Notes under the pieces: model-generated
Seen by the model: only the letters and a program-made list of their open reading frames with translations
The model's database searches: none
Told to the model about the DNA's origin: nothing
Position numbers and translations under genes: made by a program
Assembly (NCBI RefSeq): GCF_000739915.1
Contig: NZ_BBJT01000004.1
Location: forward strand, 186,001-250,000
Direction: 5' to 3'
DNA length: 64,000 bases
Source of the DNA: Paenibacillus chitinolyticus NBRC 15660
Lineage (GTDB): Bacteria > Bacillota > Bacilli > Paenibacillales > NBRC-103111
Shown here: piece by piece, positions 17,836-27,650 of the stretch
How the letters are laid out: every line of letters starts with the position of its first letter
Numbering within the stretch: the stretch's first letter is position 1

Positions 17836-20670
17836 CTAATCGTTCTCACACAAATTTTCGAAAATTTGCAAAGCCTCCCTGGCGGACCCCACTTTGTACC
17901 CGGACTGGGTGTAACGGATTCGTCCCTTCCGGTCCACAACGAAAACGTGCGGAAAACCGGCCTCGGGCAGCGGACGCTTCGCGTTAAATTCATCCAGGGA
18001 ACCGTAATCTTCATCCCGGACAAAATGAGTTCCCTCAGGCAGTGCGCCATAACGGGCGGGATCGAATGAAACCGTTCTCCGGTCGCCGCCTACCACCATT
18101 ATAACGGCTGCTTCCGCTTTAGCATACAAATTGGAAAGCTCTGTAAGCTCACGGATCAGGTGCTTGGAAGGCTCACGTTCCGGTTCGATCCAGGCCGCCA
18201 GCACGGCACGTCCGCCCGCCAAATCTTCAAGCACGCAGGTTTCTCCGTTCTCCTCCAGGCTGCCGAAAACGATGCGCCCGTCCACGGAACCGAGCACGGG
18301 AACATCGGAAGGAGCCTCACGGAAGGTTGGCGTAAGCTCCGTCTGCCGACCGGGAAGAACGGTGAAATGGCGGAAACGGACCCGCACCGTCCCATCCTTA
18401 AGCCGCGTTCCGGACGTCAGCCGGTAGCTGCCGGCTTCCAGTTCCAGCGGCTCCGCGTACAAGTCGCTCTTGCCGTGCGGGAACACGATCGTCCGGTAAA
18501 GACCGTCCTCAAGCCGGGCTACGGTGAGGTTCTGGAAGTAGGAAGCCTCCGGGGCGGGCGCTGCGGCGGACTCTTCAGACGCAGCGGAATCTGAATGCAC
18601 GCCGGTCTCCCGCGGCTCGGTAGCGCCCGGATGCGCGTGCTCGCCGGGCGGGCGGAGCAGCAGCGTCCCTCTCTGCGCTTTGCTTTCTTCCTGCCAACCG
18701 GCATTGTTCCATTCTCCGTCCAGCCTGAACTGGGGCTTCTGATTATTCGGATGAAGCCGGGCCGGAATGCCGAGGCTGCGGCAGACGGCGACCAACATAA
18801 TATCGAGGGAAAGGCGGTCGCCTTTCTTCAGCGCGAAGCTGCCTGCGGCGGAAGCCCGGCCGGGAAGATTCGTCAAATCGTCCCGCACCTCGTATTCGGC
18901 GGCAAGACGGCGCACAAGCCCGGACGGGTCTTTCCGGTATGCGGCAGCCTCCTCCGCCGTGAACGCTTCTTCGAACAGCCGCCGGTACGGTCCGATCATT
19001 TCGAAGTGCACCCTCGGGCAAAGAATATACGGGACGAACACGTCCTCCTCCCAGGCATCCGCCCATTTCAAGGCGTGCAGGAGATGATCGTCCAGAGTCG
19101 GACGGAACGTGTCCAGCATGTCTTTGTCCCTCATGCTTTCCAGCAGCCGCAGAGGCCACTCTCCGTTAGAAGGGCTCCGCTCCAGGAGAAAATCGCGGAT
19201 TTCCCGGCTGTTCCCCCTGGCCTTGCGCAGCACGTTCCACACCCGCTGCGGAGGAAGACCGAGTTCTCCGGCCAGCTTTACCGCGTCCTGTTCCCCTAGG
19301 AACGTATCCTCGAAGTTTTTACGGACCGCGGCTCCCTCCTGCTCCCGTGCCTGATGCAGCTTCAGCATCTCCTCGGTAACCGCGTACAGGGCCTCGCCTT
19401 CCCGCTCGGGAGGCGGCACCATGTCGACGTCCAGCGTCCCCGGCGGCTCCTCGGCGTTCCGGATCGTCATTACCAGGGTGGAGCTGCCCACAGCCGAGAG
19501 CTTCTCTTCTGCCCATAGGCCGTCTTTGACGGCACGGACGAGGAGATCTCCCCATCCCGTCCTAAACAGGGCAAGACCCTCCGAATCGGTCGCCATGACG
19601 GCAATCGGGTACATCTCCGCCATGTTATACAGCTGGAAATGGACCCGCGCGCCCTCAACCGGCCGGCCTTCTTCGTCCTTTACGGCAACGGTCACCGCCC
19701 GTACGGGCGCGTACGTTTCCAGCAGGTTGATTTCCGTCAGCCACTCCTCGGCCAGCGTAACCGGTTCCGGTCCCGGATAGTTGGCGTGAACCCGAGTGTT
19801 GACCAGCATGGCCCGCCGGGCGGGCGCGCCGAACCAGCCCCGGTCCAGTACCGGCTCGGGCTCGCAGGCGCCGATATAATGCCACTGTCCGTCGGCCCAC
19901 GCCTCCACCCAGGCATGATTATCGTCGCAGTGGGCCCAGCGCGGCGTGTAGCACTGTCTGGCGGGAATGCCGATGCTCCGCAGCGCGGATACCGCGAGCG
20001 TCGACTCTTCCCCGCAGCGTCCCTGCGCGCTTCGCAGCATGGTCAGCGGCGAGATCGTCCGCAGATCGCTTCCGACATAGGTGGCTTTCTCGTGACACCA
20101 ATAGTTGGTCTCCAGGATCGCCTTTTCCATCGGCAAATGCTTGGTCCGCTCCGCCAGTTCCTCATAAAGAACGCCCCGGCAGTCTTCCAGATTTTCGCTA
20201 TTCACCCGGAGAGGCAGCACGAAGTGAAGAAACAGATGATCCGGCACCCGCTCGCCCCAAGGTACTTTGGCACGGATTTCAAGTGTCGTGCGGACGTGAT
20301 TCAGAAACAAGATTCCGTCGTAATCCGCCAAATCGTTTAAGGGCATATACGCGAAAAGAAATTTGAGCGCCCACGTTTCTTCCTCGGTCAGCTTCTGCCG
20401 GAACACGCCGAAAAGCTCCTCTTCTTTATTCCGGGCGAATTCCCGCTTGATGTCGAATTTCCTCTGCACTTCCGCCAGCGCTTCGGCATCCATAGAGAAA
20501 ACAGACAAATCCGGCCTGAGTATCGCGTTCCGTTCAACCTCCGAATCCGCGTTCAAATTCGCTTTCAAAAAGTCGTCTTCAAGGAGATTGACGCTCGGGT
20601 TCTCAGCCTCATTCCGGTTCTTAACCGGCTTATTGTTCCGGTTCGGATTGTCATTCGTGTTCGCGTTCAT
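17836..20670 (-). CDS. large transglutaminase-like protein with C-terminal redoxin-like domain
   Basis: A 944-residue protein without a signal peptide. A transglutaminase core spans about 190-285 with Cys219 (GRCGEES) and His252 (DNHAW); the third catalytic position falls in GACEPEP near 268-272, where Glu seems to replace Asp. A second, degenerate core-like segment near 610-660 (LDIMLVAVCRSLGIPARL) lacks a matching Cys-His-Asp set. The region between (about 310-400) looks like a beta-sandwich. Residues about 790-944 resemble a thioredoxin/redoxin fold with a DRKGRIRY strand but no CXXC. Such proteins occur in glycan-utilisation loci; their target is not known. It could process peptide parts of glycopeptides (inference). 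Seven bases separate it from the CBM9-like gene. Confidence 0.75.
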   Translation of the reverse strand: MNANTNDNPNRNNKPVKNRNEAENPSVNLLEDDFLKANLNADSEVERNAILRPDLSVFSMDAEALAEVQRKFDIKREFARNKEEELFGVFRQKLTEEETWALKFLFAYMPLNDLADYDGILFLNHVRTTLEIRAKVPWGERVPDHLFLHFVLPLRVNSENLEDCRGVLYEELAERTKHLPMEKAILETNYWCHEKATYVGSDLRTISPLTMLRSAQGRCGEESTLAVSALRSIGIPARQCYTPRWAHCDDNHAWVEAWADGQWHYIGACEPEPVLDRGWFGAPARRAMLVNTRVHANYPGPEPVTLAEEWLTEINLLETYAPVRAVTVAVKDEEGRPVEGARVHFQLYNMAEMYPIAVMATDSEGLALFRTGWGDLLVRAVKDGLWAEEKLSAVGSSTLVMTIRNAEEPPGTLDVDMVPPPEREGEALYAVTEEMLKLHQAREQEGAAVRKNFEDTFLGEQDAVKLAGELGLPPQRVWNVLRKARGNSREIRDFLLERSPSNGEWPLRLLESMRDKDMLDTFRPTLDDHLLHALKWADAWEEDVFVPYILCPRVHFEMIGPYRRLFEEAFTAEEAAAYRKDPSGLVRRLAAEYEVRDDLTNLPGRASAAGSFALKKGDRLSLDIMLVAVCRSLGIPARLHPNNQKPQFRLDGEWNNAGWQEESKAQRGTLLLRPPGEHAHPGATEPRETGVHSDSAASEESAAAPAPEASYFQNLTVARLEDGLYRTIVFPHGKSDLYAEPLELEAGSYRLTSGTRLKDGTVRVRFRHFTVLPGRQTELTPTFREAPSDVPVLGSVDGRIVFGSLEENGETCVLEDLAGGRAVLAAWIEPEREPSKHLIRELTELSNLYAKAEAAVIMVVGGDRRTVSFDPARYGALPEGTHFVRDEDYGSLDEFNAKRPLPEAGFPHVFVVDRKGRIRYTQSGYKVGSAREALQIFENLCEND

Positions 20671-20677
20671 CTGTCTT

Positions 20678-21700
20678 TCACTCCTTCCACAGTTTTCCGT
20701 CCTCGCGGATCACATAGACGGCTTTGCCGTCGGCGGAGGCGGCGCAAATCTGAAAGCTTCTTGCCGTGGTTTCAACCTGCGGAACGATGGTCCATGGCTC
20801 ACAGCCAAGAAGCTCGCCGACATCGCTTATAAAAACACCCGACCGTTCATAATGATTCCGCTGCCGGTAATACAGCTTCCGCAGCTCCCACTTTACGCGT
20901 TCATCGTCCGGCAGCGCGAAGCTCTCCGGCCCGTCCCCGTCCGCAAACACCACATAGCCCCACAGCTCGGGATAATGCATGTTGACGATCCCCATCGGAG
21001 ACCAGACCCAGTTGTCCTCGGGGTAAGGGTTGCCGCTTTGGGGATCTATCATTTTCCGGTAGGAGCCGTCCACAGTCTCCGTCCGCCACTGCACGCGGGA
21101 GAAATTCACACGCCAGAATTCTCCTTGGACCGGCGGGCGGTTCTCAGGCGCGCACTCTCGCAGAGCGGACCACGGCATCGCTACCTCCAGCGTCCATTTC
21201 CGGTTGTCCGCGTCCGGATTGTTCAGCTCCCCGTCTATATGGACCGCCGTTTTCAGCCCGCCGATATCCCAGCCGTTGACGGGCGGCCCTCCGTCCCGGT
21301 AAGGTTTGACGAGCAGCAAATCCCAGACCGTATTCAAGGCATTCATCTCAAATTCGTAATATTCGTGGGTATCGCCGTCGGGATCGATAAAAATCTCAAA
21401 ATCGTTGTCGTAAAAAATGACGGAATCCCGCTCCGTAAGCGTCGCCCAAATCTGGTCCTCCGTCAGCTCCGCCGCAAAATAGAAATACCGGTCGTCCCAG
21501 AGCATTTTGGCCCGGGTCCGTTTGGACGGCTGCGGCTTGGCGTCTCCTTCGATATCCGTAAAATCTTCCGTCCATTCGGCCGCTTCCCAGAACGGCTTGT
21601 CGATCCGTCCGTCAAGCTCCAGCGGCCCGGACGCCCGTCTGCACAAGTAATGCTTGGGCGCAAAAACGATGCGTGGTTCCGGCACTCCGCTTAACGCCAT
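20678..21700 (-). CDS. CBM9-like carbohydrate-binding protein
   Basis: The product (340 residues from ATG 21700) resembles the family 9-like carbohydrate-binding fold: LDGRIDKPFWEAAEW near residue 35, WDDRYFYFAAEL near residue 68, then an NDFEIFIDPDGD segment with the calcium/acidic pattern and a WTLEVAMPW strand. This fold binds reducing ends of sugars. No signal peptide is visible, so it is not a typical surface module. ATG 21700 was chosen because AAAGGGG is then 8 bases upstream; the upstream GTG would touch the site. It lies between the fucosidase and transglutaminase-like genes. Confidence 0.8.
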   Translation of the reverse strand: MALSGVPEPRIVFAPKHYLCRRASGPLELDGRIDKPFWEAAEWTEDFTDIEGDAKPQPSKRTRAKMLWDDRYFYFAAELTEDQIWATLTERDSVIFYDNDFEIFIDPDGDTHEYYEFEMNALNTVWDLLLVKPYRDGGPPVNGWDIGGLKTAVHIDGELNNPDADNRKWTLEVAMPWSALRECAPENRPPVQGEFWRVNFSRVQWRTETVDGSYRKMIDPQSGNPYPEDNWVWSPMGIVNMHYPELWGYVVFADGDGPESFALPDDERVKWELRKLYYRQRNHYERSGVFISDVGELLGCEPWTIVPQVETTARSFQICAASADGKAVYVIREDGKLWKE

Positions 21701-21751
21701 GCCGATCACCCCTTTCTCTAAGTGGATACAACTGTTCCGGACAGGGCCGCC

Positions 21752-23149
21752 CTACTTTTTGGACAGCCGGAACACGATTGCCTCGGGCACTTCCTTCTCG
21801 CGAATAGACTCCGGCAGGCGGACGGTAATTCCTTTTTCGGTCAGCCGGTAATCCAATGGCATGTCCATGCCCAGCAGCTCAACCCGGGCAAAGGAATCCC
21901 GGAGGGGGATGCATATCTCCGCCTCCATCGGCGACTGTTCCCGCTCGACCAGACAGAAGGCGTAAACGGTCTCCCCCTTCCGCGTGAAACGCCAGCTTCC
22001 TTCGGAATAAGGCTCGCAGATGCGCGTTCCGTAAATGGCTTCGCCGTTTACCTTCAGCCACGCCCCGAGTCCTTTCATCCGGGCCACAGCCGTCTCCGGC
22101 AGCCTTCCGTCCGGCTGAGGTCCGACGTTGAGGGCCAGGTTGCCGCCCTTTGACACGATCTCGATGAGGAGATGGACGAGCTGGCGGACGGTTTTATACG
22201 TGTCCTCATACCGGAACGAGAACGATGTCCCCATCGTGATGCAGCTCTCCCACGGGACGAGCAGGGGGCGTTCCGGGAGCGTCTGCTCGGGGGTGATCAG
22301 GTTTTCGTACGGTCCCCCGACGGTCCGGTCCGCGCAGAGCAGCCAGGGCTGCAGCTCGCGCGCCTTTTCCACCGCTTCGCCGAGCCGGATGTCCTGGTTG
22401 TTGGCCGCGTTCACCCAGCCCGCGTCCAGCCACAGCATGTCGATGCGCCCGTAGCGGGTCATAAGCTCTTCGATCTGCTCGTGCGTGAACTTCACGAACT
22501 GCTCCCACAACCAAGGGTGTTCCCGCGTGTCGTAAGAGGTCCCCCGCGACGTGCGGCCGCCCCGTTCCATGCCCGGAGCCCAGTAATAGGGCGAGCGCCA
22601 GTCCGCCTTCGAGAAGTAGGCGGATATCGCCAGTCCCTTCGCCCGGAAAGCGTCGAACAGCCTGCCGCAAATATCCGCATGCCGGTGGGCATGGAACGGG
22701 CAGTCGGGATGCGTCACACGGTAATCCGTCGTGCGGGTATCCCACATGCAGAAGCCGTCATGATGCTTCGTCGTAAAGTTCAAGTACTTGAAGCCGCTGT
22801 CTGCGGCGAGTCCGGCCCACAGCTCGGGCTGAAAGCGGAGCGGATTAAACGTGCGGTTCAGCCCGAAGTATTCGCGTTTAAGGTCTTCCGCGCTCACGTC
22901 CCAGTCGATTCCGTCCCGGGACCAGTCCGCATCCGCGTCGCTCAGCGCCCACGACTCCACGACACCAAGCTGGGAATACGGTCCCCAGTGCATCATGAGC
23001 CCCAGCTTCTGGTCTTGGAACCACTCCAACCTCTCCAGCAGCGCAGGATCTTCCGGTTTAGCCCAGTCCTCCTCCCGGCTGTAATTGTGCACGCCTTCCA
23101 CGACGGCCGGAGCCGCCCCTTCTTGTGTCTCTGCGTTCATCTCACTCAT
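21752..23149 (-). CDS. alpha-L-fucosidase (GH29)
   Basis: About 465 residues from ATG 23149, which follows GGAGG by eight bases; the upstream in-frame ATG (23260) lacks a site and would add a non-family segment. GH29 motifs: MMHWGPYSQLG near the N-terminus, TKHHDGFCMWDTRTTDY, and YGRIDMLWLDAGW holding the presumed nucleophile Asp. The C-terminal part forms a small beta domain. Family members release alpha-linked L-fucose with retention. There is no signal peptide, so it acts in the cytosol. It is the first gene of a five-gene operon and diverges from the YesN-like regulator. Confidence 0.92.
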   Translation of the reverse strand: MSEMNAETQEGAAPAVVEGVHNYSREEDWAKPEDPALLERLEWFQDQKLGLMMHWGPYSQLGVVESWALSDADADWSRDGIDWDVSAEDLKREYFGLNRTFNPLRFQPELWAGLAADSGFKYLNFTTKHHDGFCMWDTRTTDYRVTHPDCPFHAHRHADICGRLFDAFRAKGLAISAYFSKADWRSPYYWAPGMERGGRTSRGTSYDTREHPWLWEQFVKFTHEQIEELMTRYGRIDMLWLDAGWVNAANNQDIRLGEAVEKARELQPWLLCADRTVGGPYENLITPEQTLPERPLLVPWESCITMGTSFSFRYEDTYKTVRQLVHLLIEIVSKGGNLALNVGPQPDGRLPETAVARMKGLGAWLKVNGEAIYGTRICEPYSEGSWRFTRKGETVYAFCLVEREQSPMEAEICIPLRDSFARVELLGMDMPLDYRLTEKGITVRLPESIREKEVPEAIVFRLSKK

Positions 23150-23307
23150 CACGTAACCTCCAAGCAAGCCGAATATTTTTTTGTAATCCCTTTCATAAAT
23201 CCTACGAACTGCCCTATGAATCCGCTGTTTTTTTGGTATGATTATGGATATTCCTTTCAAAACATCATGCAGAGGCTAAATCATTCCGAAACGGGAGGGA
23301 GCAATAA

Positions 23308-25560
23308 ATGAAATCCGATTACTTTAAATCGAAGCTTTTTATGCGATATATTTGGTCGTATTTGTTCATCCTGCTTATTCCGCTGGCGTTCGCGACGATC
23401 TTTATTTACCGCAGCGCCGTGAGCAATCTCCAGTCCGAAATCGAGCAGTCTCACCTCAACCAGCTCAATCAGACGAAAACCATCATCGACGGCAGGGTCA
23501 AAGAATTGATCGAAATCGCGTCCCGGATTTCTTATGACGAACGGCTGACGCTTTACAAGGTCCACGACCCTTATTACAGCCGGGAAGCGATCAGCGCGTT
23601 GGACAACTACAAAGCGACCAGCTCCATAATCGGAGATCTGTTCCTGTACTATCACGACGACGATAAAATTTATTCGTCCTTCGGCATGTCAGGACTGGAT
23701 GTGTTTTCGGACAAATACAGCTTCCACAAATGGACCCAGAACGGGCTGCGGCAGGATTTGAATACGCTTAAATTTCCAAAAATGCGTCCGGCGGACCTCG
23801 TCAGCCAGCCGACATCCCTGCAGCAGTCGATTCTCGCTTACCTGGTGCCGATTACGCCCAACAGTCCGGCCCCTCACGGGACCGTGATGTACTTTATTCC
23901 GGAGTCTGAACTCACCGGCCTGATCGATTCCATTCTCGGCAGCTACCGCGGGCTGACGTACATTTTTGACAACAACGGGCAGGTCCTGACGAACAACGGA
24001 AACGAGGAATCGCTGACGGCCGGCGACCTCGGCGCTTTGTTCAAGCTGCCTCCGGGCATTCACAATCAGACGTTAAACGGGCAGTCCCACTCCGTCGTAT
24101 CCGTGAAATCCGATAAAAACGGCTGGACTTACGTCACACTGATGCCGAGCGCCCAGTTTTTCAGCAGCGTGCTGCATGTGCGCAGCTTTATTATTCTGCT
24201 GGTGTCCATCGTCGTGATCGTCGGCGCCGCCCTGGCGCTGCTGCTTGCCCGGATGCAGTACCTGCCTATCTCGAACCTGGTCCATTTCGCCAGCTCCAAA
24301 TCAAGAAGCAGCCGGACTTCGGGCAATGAACTCGAGCGAATCCGGATTTCCCTGCAGGAGCACAGCACCCGCGCGGATCTTCAGGAGCCTTACGCCCGCA
24401 ATCACGCCCTGCTCATGCTGCTTAAATACGGGCAGACCAAAAGCCTGTCGGCCGATCTTCTCGAAGCTTTCGATCTCAAATTCGACCATGACTGTCACTT
24501 CGCGGTGGTAATCGGTTTTGACAAGCGCTCTCATCTGCACGACAGCAAGGATGACTGGCAGACGATGATTCAGCTTTTTGCCGAGGTCGATTTTCCCGGA
24601 CTTGCCGCCAGAGCTTACAGCGTGGAGCTTCCTCAGCCGAATCAGCTTGCCCTTGTCGTCGGGTTCGATCCCTCCGGTCAGACGCCTTTCGGTCAAATGC
24701 AGCAGATCGTGGAAGGCATCCGGACCCACCTGCTAGAGCTGTTCGATGTCTCGCCGGTCATCGGGGTCGGAACGGCTTATACGAGCCACGCGCATTTGAA
24801 CCAGTCGTACATCGAAGCGTGTTCCGCGTTCGAATCGAACATTTTGACCGTTCATGGAAGCGTTACCTTTTTTGAAAAACTGTCCAATGCGCCGGAGCGC
24901 AGCACCTTCTGGATTCCCGGCAACGTGCTTTTGAAGCTGTCCCAAAGTCTGAAACAGGGCAGCTATGACGTATCGGAGCAGACTCTTCAGGAAGCGCTGA
25001 AAAACTTGCCGGCAGCCGGACTGAGCGCCCCCCATCTGCGGCTGATTCACTACGACATCCTGACGACCCTGCTGAAAACCGCGTCCGAGCTCGGTATTCA
25101 TGGTTTGACGCAGGACGTGCTGTCCAAGCTCAACTTCAATTCATCCGAGGAGTTTGAAGCCATCTGCCTGGACCTCGCCGGACGGATATGCTCGCAGGTC
25201 GAACGGGACCGGACGAAGGAAGAGCACTCCCTCATGGACCGGATCGTCGGGTACATCGACAATCATTTCATGGAGCATACGCTCAGTCTGGAGGTCGTAT
25301 CCGCCGAATACGGGATCTCGCCTTCTTATCTCAGCCGGACGTTCAAGGAGAAGACCGGCATCAATTTTATCCAGTATATCTGGCAAAAAAGGATGAACGA
25401 AGTCATGCATCAGCTAAAAACGACAAACGATCCGCTCAAAGAGATCATCGTCCGCGTCGGCTATCTGGACACCCCCAACTTCATCCGCAAATTCAAAAAG
25501 GAAACGGGCTATACGCCGGGGCAGTACCGGACGCTGAACACGTCGGGCGAGCATGCTTAA
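23308..25560 (+). CDS. membrane-anchored AraC family regulator (YesN/YtcP-operon type)
   Basis: A 750-residue regulator. A membrane helix lies near 12-33, an extracytoplasmic Cache-like sensor near 35-285, a second helix near 290-312, then a cytosolic linker, and a C-terminal double helix-turn-helix of AraC type (about 645-745, with the GYLDTPNFIRKFKKETGYTP signature). Proteins of this layout in Paenibacillus sit beside LplABC-type importers and sense sugars outside the cell. It diverges from the fucosidase operon and precedes the first importer, so it probably controls one or both. GGGAGGGAG precedes the ATG. Confidence 0.9.
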   Translation: MKSDYFKSKLFMRYIWSYLFILLIPLAFATIFIYRSAVSNLQSEIEQSHLNQLNQTKTIIDGRVKELIEIASRISYDERLTLYKVHDPYYSREAISALDNYKATSSIIGDLFLYYHDDDKIYSSFGMSGLDVFSDKYSFHKWTQNGLRQDLNTLKFPKMRPADLVSQPTSLQQSILAYLVPITPNSPAPHGTVMYFIPESELTGLIDSILGSYRGLTYIFDNNGQVLTNNGNEESLTAGDLGALFKLPPGIHNQTLNGQSHSVVSVKSDKNGWTYVTLMPSAQFFSSVLHVRSFIILLVSIVVIVGAALALLLARMQYLPISNLVHFASSKSRSSRTSGNELERIRISLQEHSTRADLQEPYARNHALLMLLKYGQTKSLSADLLEAFDLKFDHDCHFAVVIGFDKRSHLHDSKDDWQTMIQLFAEVDFPGLAARAYSVELPQPNQLALVVGFDPSGQTPFGQMQQIVEGIRTHLLELFDVSPVIGVGTAYTSHAHLNQSYIEACSAFESNILTVHGSVTFFEKLSNAPERSTFWIPGNVLLKLSQSLKQGSYDVSEQTLQEALKNLPAAGLSAPHLRLIHYDILTTLLKTASELGIHGLTQDVLSKLNFNSSEEFEAICLDLAGRICSQVERDRTKEEHSLMDRIVGYIDNHFMEHTLSLEVVSAEYGISPSYLSRTFKEKTGINFIQYIWQKRMNEVMHQLKTTNDPLKEIIVRVGYLDTPNFIRKFKKETGYTPGQYRTLNTSGEHA

Positions 25561-26003
25561 CCCGAACGCACGGTGGCACGGCGGCGCGGTGATCGGCGTC
25601 ACATGACGGCGGTCAACCACATGGCGGGTCCGCTTCGGCCAACCGCTGTACAAGGCCGGAACACGAGGCAGAAGATCCTCGAATGGGGTTCCGCTGAACG
25701 TGCGGCAGAAAGTTGGGCTCCCGGTCCGGCAGGCCGTATACCCGCATCCTTGAGCCGGCGGCAGCCCGGTGATGCCCGGTGATGCCCGGCGATGCCCCAT
25801 GAATGCGGCTTCTCCCCGCCGCCTTGCCCGCAGGCCCGCTCCCCGATTCATCGGGGGCGGGCCTGCTTATTGTGGCGCGCAAGGGCAGCCGGCGTGTGGC
25901 GGCGATCGTCCGTCTGACGAAGGAAGAGAAGCCCCGGCGAAACGCCCGGTGAAGGACTGCCGCTCCGCATGAAGCTGCTTCCGTGGTGGGCATCAGGCAG
26001 GCT
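25561..26003. other. gene-free stretch with hairpin and short tandem repeats
   Basis: No gene is supported here. Three copies of the 10-base unit GATGCCCGGT lie at about 25764-25798. A strong inverted repeat (CAGGCCCGCTCCCCGA, TTCA loop, TCGGGGGCGGGCCTG) spans 25831-25865 and could end transcription from either side, though its T run is poor. Confidence 0.5.
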
Positions 26004-27614
26004 CTACTTCTTCCCGCTGCCCTCGTTCCAGCGGTCGTACGCCGCCTGATAGATGCCCACGATCTTGTCGCTGCCCATCTTCTTCAGTTGGCCCGCATAG
26101 GCATCCCAGTTCGCCAGCGGTTCCTGGCCGGTTACGAACTTCGCTTCCATCTGCTTGACGTACGTATCCAGATCGGACTTAAGCCGGGTCACTTCCGCCT
26201 GTTCTTCTTCCGTCAGGAAGACGCTCGGGAACGGAATTTTGGCGATCGGCGTCAGCTTCTCTTCGTTTTCCTTGTCGAGCCATTTATCGAAATCGGTTTT
26301 CAGCCCTTTGGACAGCTCGCTGCTGGCCGCTCCCGGCACGAGAATGCCGTAATTCGGCGTCAGCGTGCCACGGTATTCTTCACGGTCGCCGCCGCCCGGC
26401 ACGGGCTTCCACTCCTTCACGTGCTTCTCCTTGTCCGTGTACTTCCAGAGCACATCCTCCGGACCTTGGGCGAACAGCGTGCCGCCTTCGTATCCGTACA
26501 TGTAATCGACCCAGCGCATGGCCGCTTCCGGATTTGGGTTGCTCTTCGTGATGGCGAACGTTCCGTTGGAGGAAATGCCCGGGTGTTTGCCGTAAACGGG
26601 TGAATCCGGCACTTCGCTCTTGAGCGGCTTCATCATCGGGTTGCTATCGTCCGGCTCCGTGCCCATCGTGAAGTAAGGGTAGTAATCGTTGAACAGCGCG
26701 ACGCGGTTGTTTTTGCCTTTCGCTTTCTTCTGTTCGTCGGTTTGGGAGAACGTCTCGTGATCGAGCAGGTTGTCTTTCCACAAGCGGTTCAGGAACGTCA
26801 AATACCCTTTGTAGCCTTCCTCCTGAGGGGTATAATGGACCTTGCCCGCTTTGTCGGCATAAATAACCTCGTCATAGATGCCCCAGAATCCGAGGAAAAA
26901 CATCCGCAAGTCGTCGAGTTTAACGGAAGTCAGCGGAATCTCGTCTTTCTTGCCGTTGCCGTTCGGGTCCTCGCTCTGCACGCGTTTGAGGTATGCATAG
27001 AGCTCTTCCGTCGTCTCCGGCAGCTTCGTAATACCCAGCGCCTTCAAGAATTTGCCGTTGTACCACATCGGACTGCGGTACCAGACCGCCGACAGGTCGA
27101 TCGTGCGGAGCGCGTAAATATGGCCCGACGGCGTCGTCATGTTTTTGCGGATCTCCGGATGCTCGTCAAGAATTTTCTTCAAGTTCGGCGCGTAGTTATC
27201 AATCAGGTTTTCAAGAGGAAGGAGCACGCCCTGGCTGCCGTACGTCACCTGCTCCGCCGGCTTGATGTCCGCCCCGAAGAACACGTCCGGCAGACTGTCG
27301 CTGGCGAACACGAGGTTTTTCTTCGATTCGAAACTGTCGATCGGCGCGTTCTGGTACTGCATCTTGATGCCGGTCAGTTTCTCCATCTCCTGCATGACCT
27401 GCATTTTGTTCCAGTCCTGCACCCCGACATCGGGAGCCATCAGCGTCATCGTCACCGGTTTATCGACAATCGGGAACCCGTCCTTTTTCACTTCGGAGGC
27501 GTTTTTGCCGGTTCCCGCTTCCCCGGCTTTATCGGCGGAGCCGCAGGCGGACAGACCTGCTATCACAAGCGTAAGACCGAGCATAAGCGAGCCTGACTTC
27601 AACACTTTTTTCAT
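26004..27614 (-). CDS. extracellular sugar-binding lipoprotein (LplA type)
   Basis: A 536-residue solute-binding protein. The signal peptide ends in a lipobox (LSAC, Cys24), so the protein is lipid-anchored outside the membrane. Length and the repeated Asp/Trp/Lys-rich pattern match LplA/family 1 binding proteins of Paenibacillus, which bind oligosaccharides. It is the last gene of the importer operon, after two permeases (order permease B, permease C, binding protein). No ATPase gene is present; a shared MsmX-type ATPase elsewhere is expected. A link with the fucosidase on either side suggests a fucosylated oligosaccharide as ligand. Confidence 0.9.
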   Translation of the reverse strand: MKKVLKSGSLMLGLTLVIAGLSACGSADKAGEAGTGKNASEVKKDGFPIVDKPVTMTLMAPDVGVQDWNKMQVMQEMEKLTGIKMQYQNAPIDSFESKKNLVFASDSLPDVFFGADIKPAEQVTYGSQGVLLPLENLIDNYAPNLKKILDEHPEIRKNMTTPSGHIYALRTIDLSAVWYRSPMWYNGKFLKALGITKLPETTEELYAYLKRVQSEDPNGNGKKDEIPLTSVKLDDLRMFFLGFWGIYDEVIYADKAGKVHYTPQEEGYKGYLTFLNRLWKDNLLDHETFSQTDEQKKAKGKNNRVALFNDYYPYFTMGTEPDDSNPMMKPLKSEVPDSPVYGKHPGISSNGTFAITKSNPNPEAAMRWVDYMYGYEGGTLFAQGPEDVLWKYTDKEKHVKEWKPVPGGGDREEYRGTLTPNYGILVPGAASSELSKGLKTDFDKWLDKENEEKLTPIAKIPFPSVFLTEEEQAEVTRLKSDLDTYVKQMEAKFVTGQEPLANWDAYAGQLKKMGSDKIVGIYQAAYDRWNEGSGKK

Positions 27615-27650
27615 AAATAAAATCCTCCCCTTATATGGTGTATGGCAAGA

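Noticed and set aside
25613-25993. Minus-strand open frame of 126 codons
   Set aside because: High Arg/Ala content typical of G/C-rich shadow frames and it covers the hairpin; no ribosome site.
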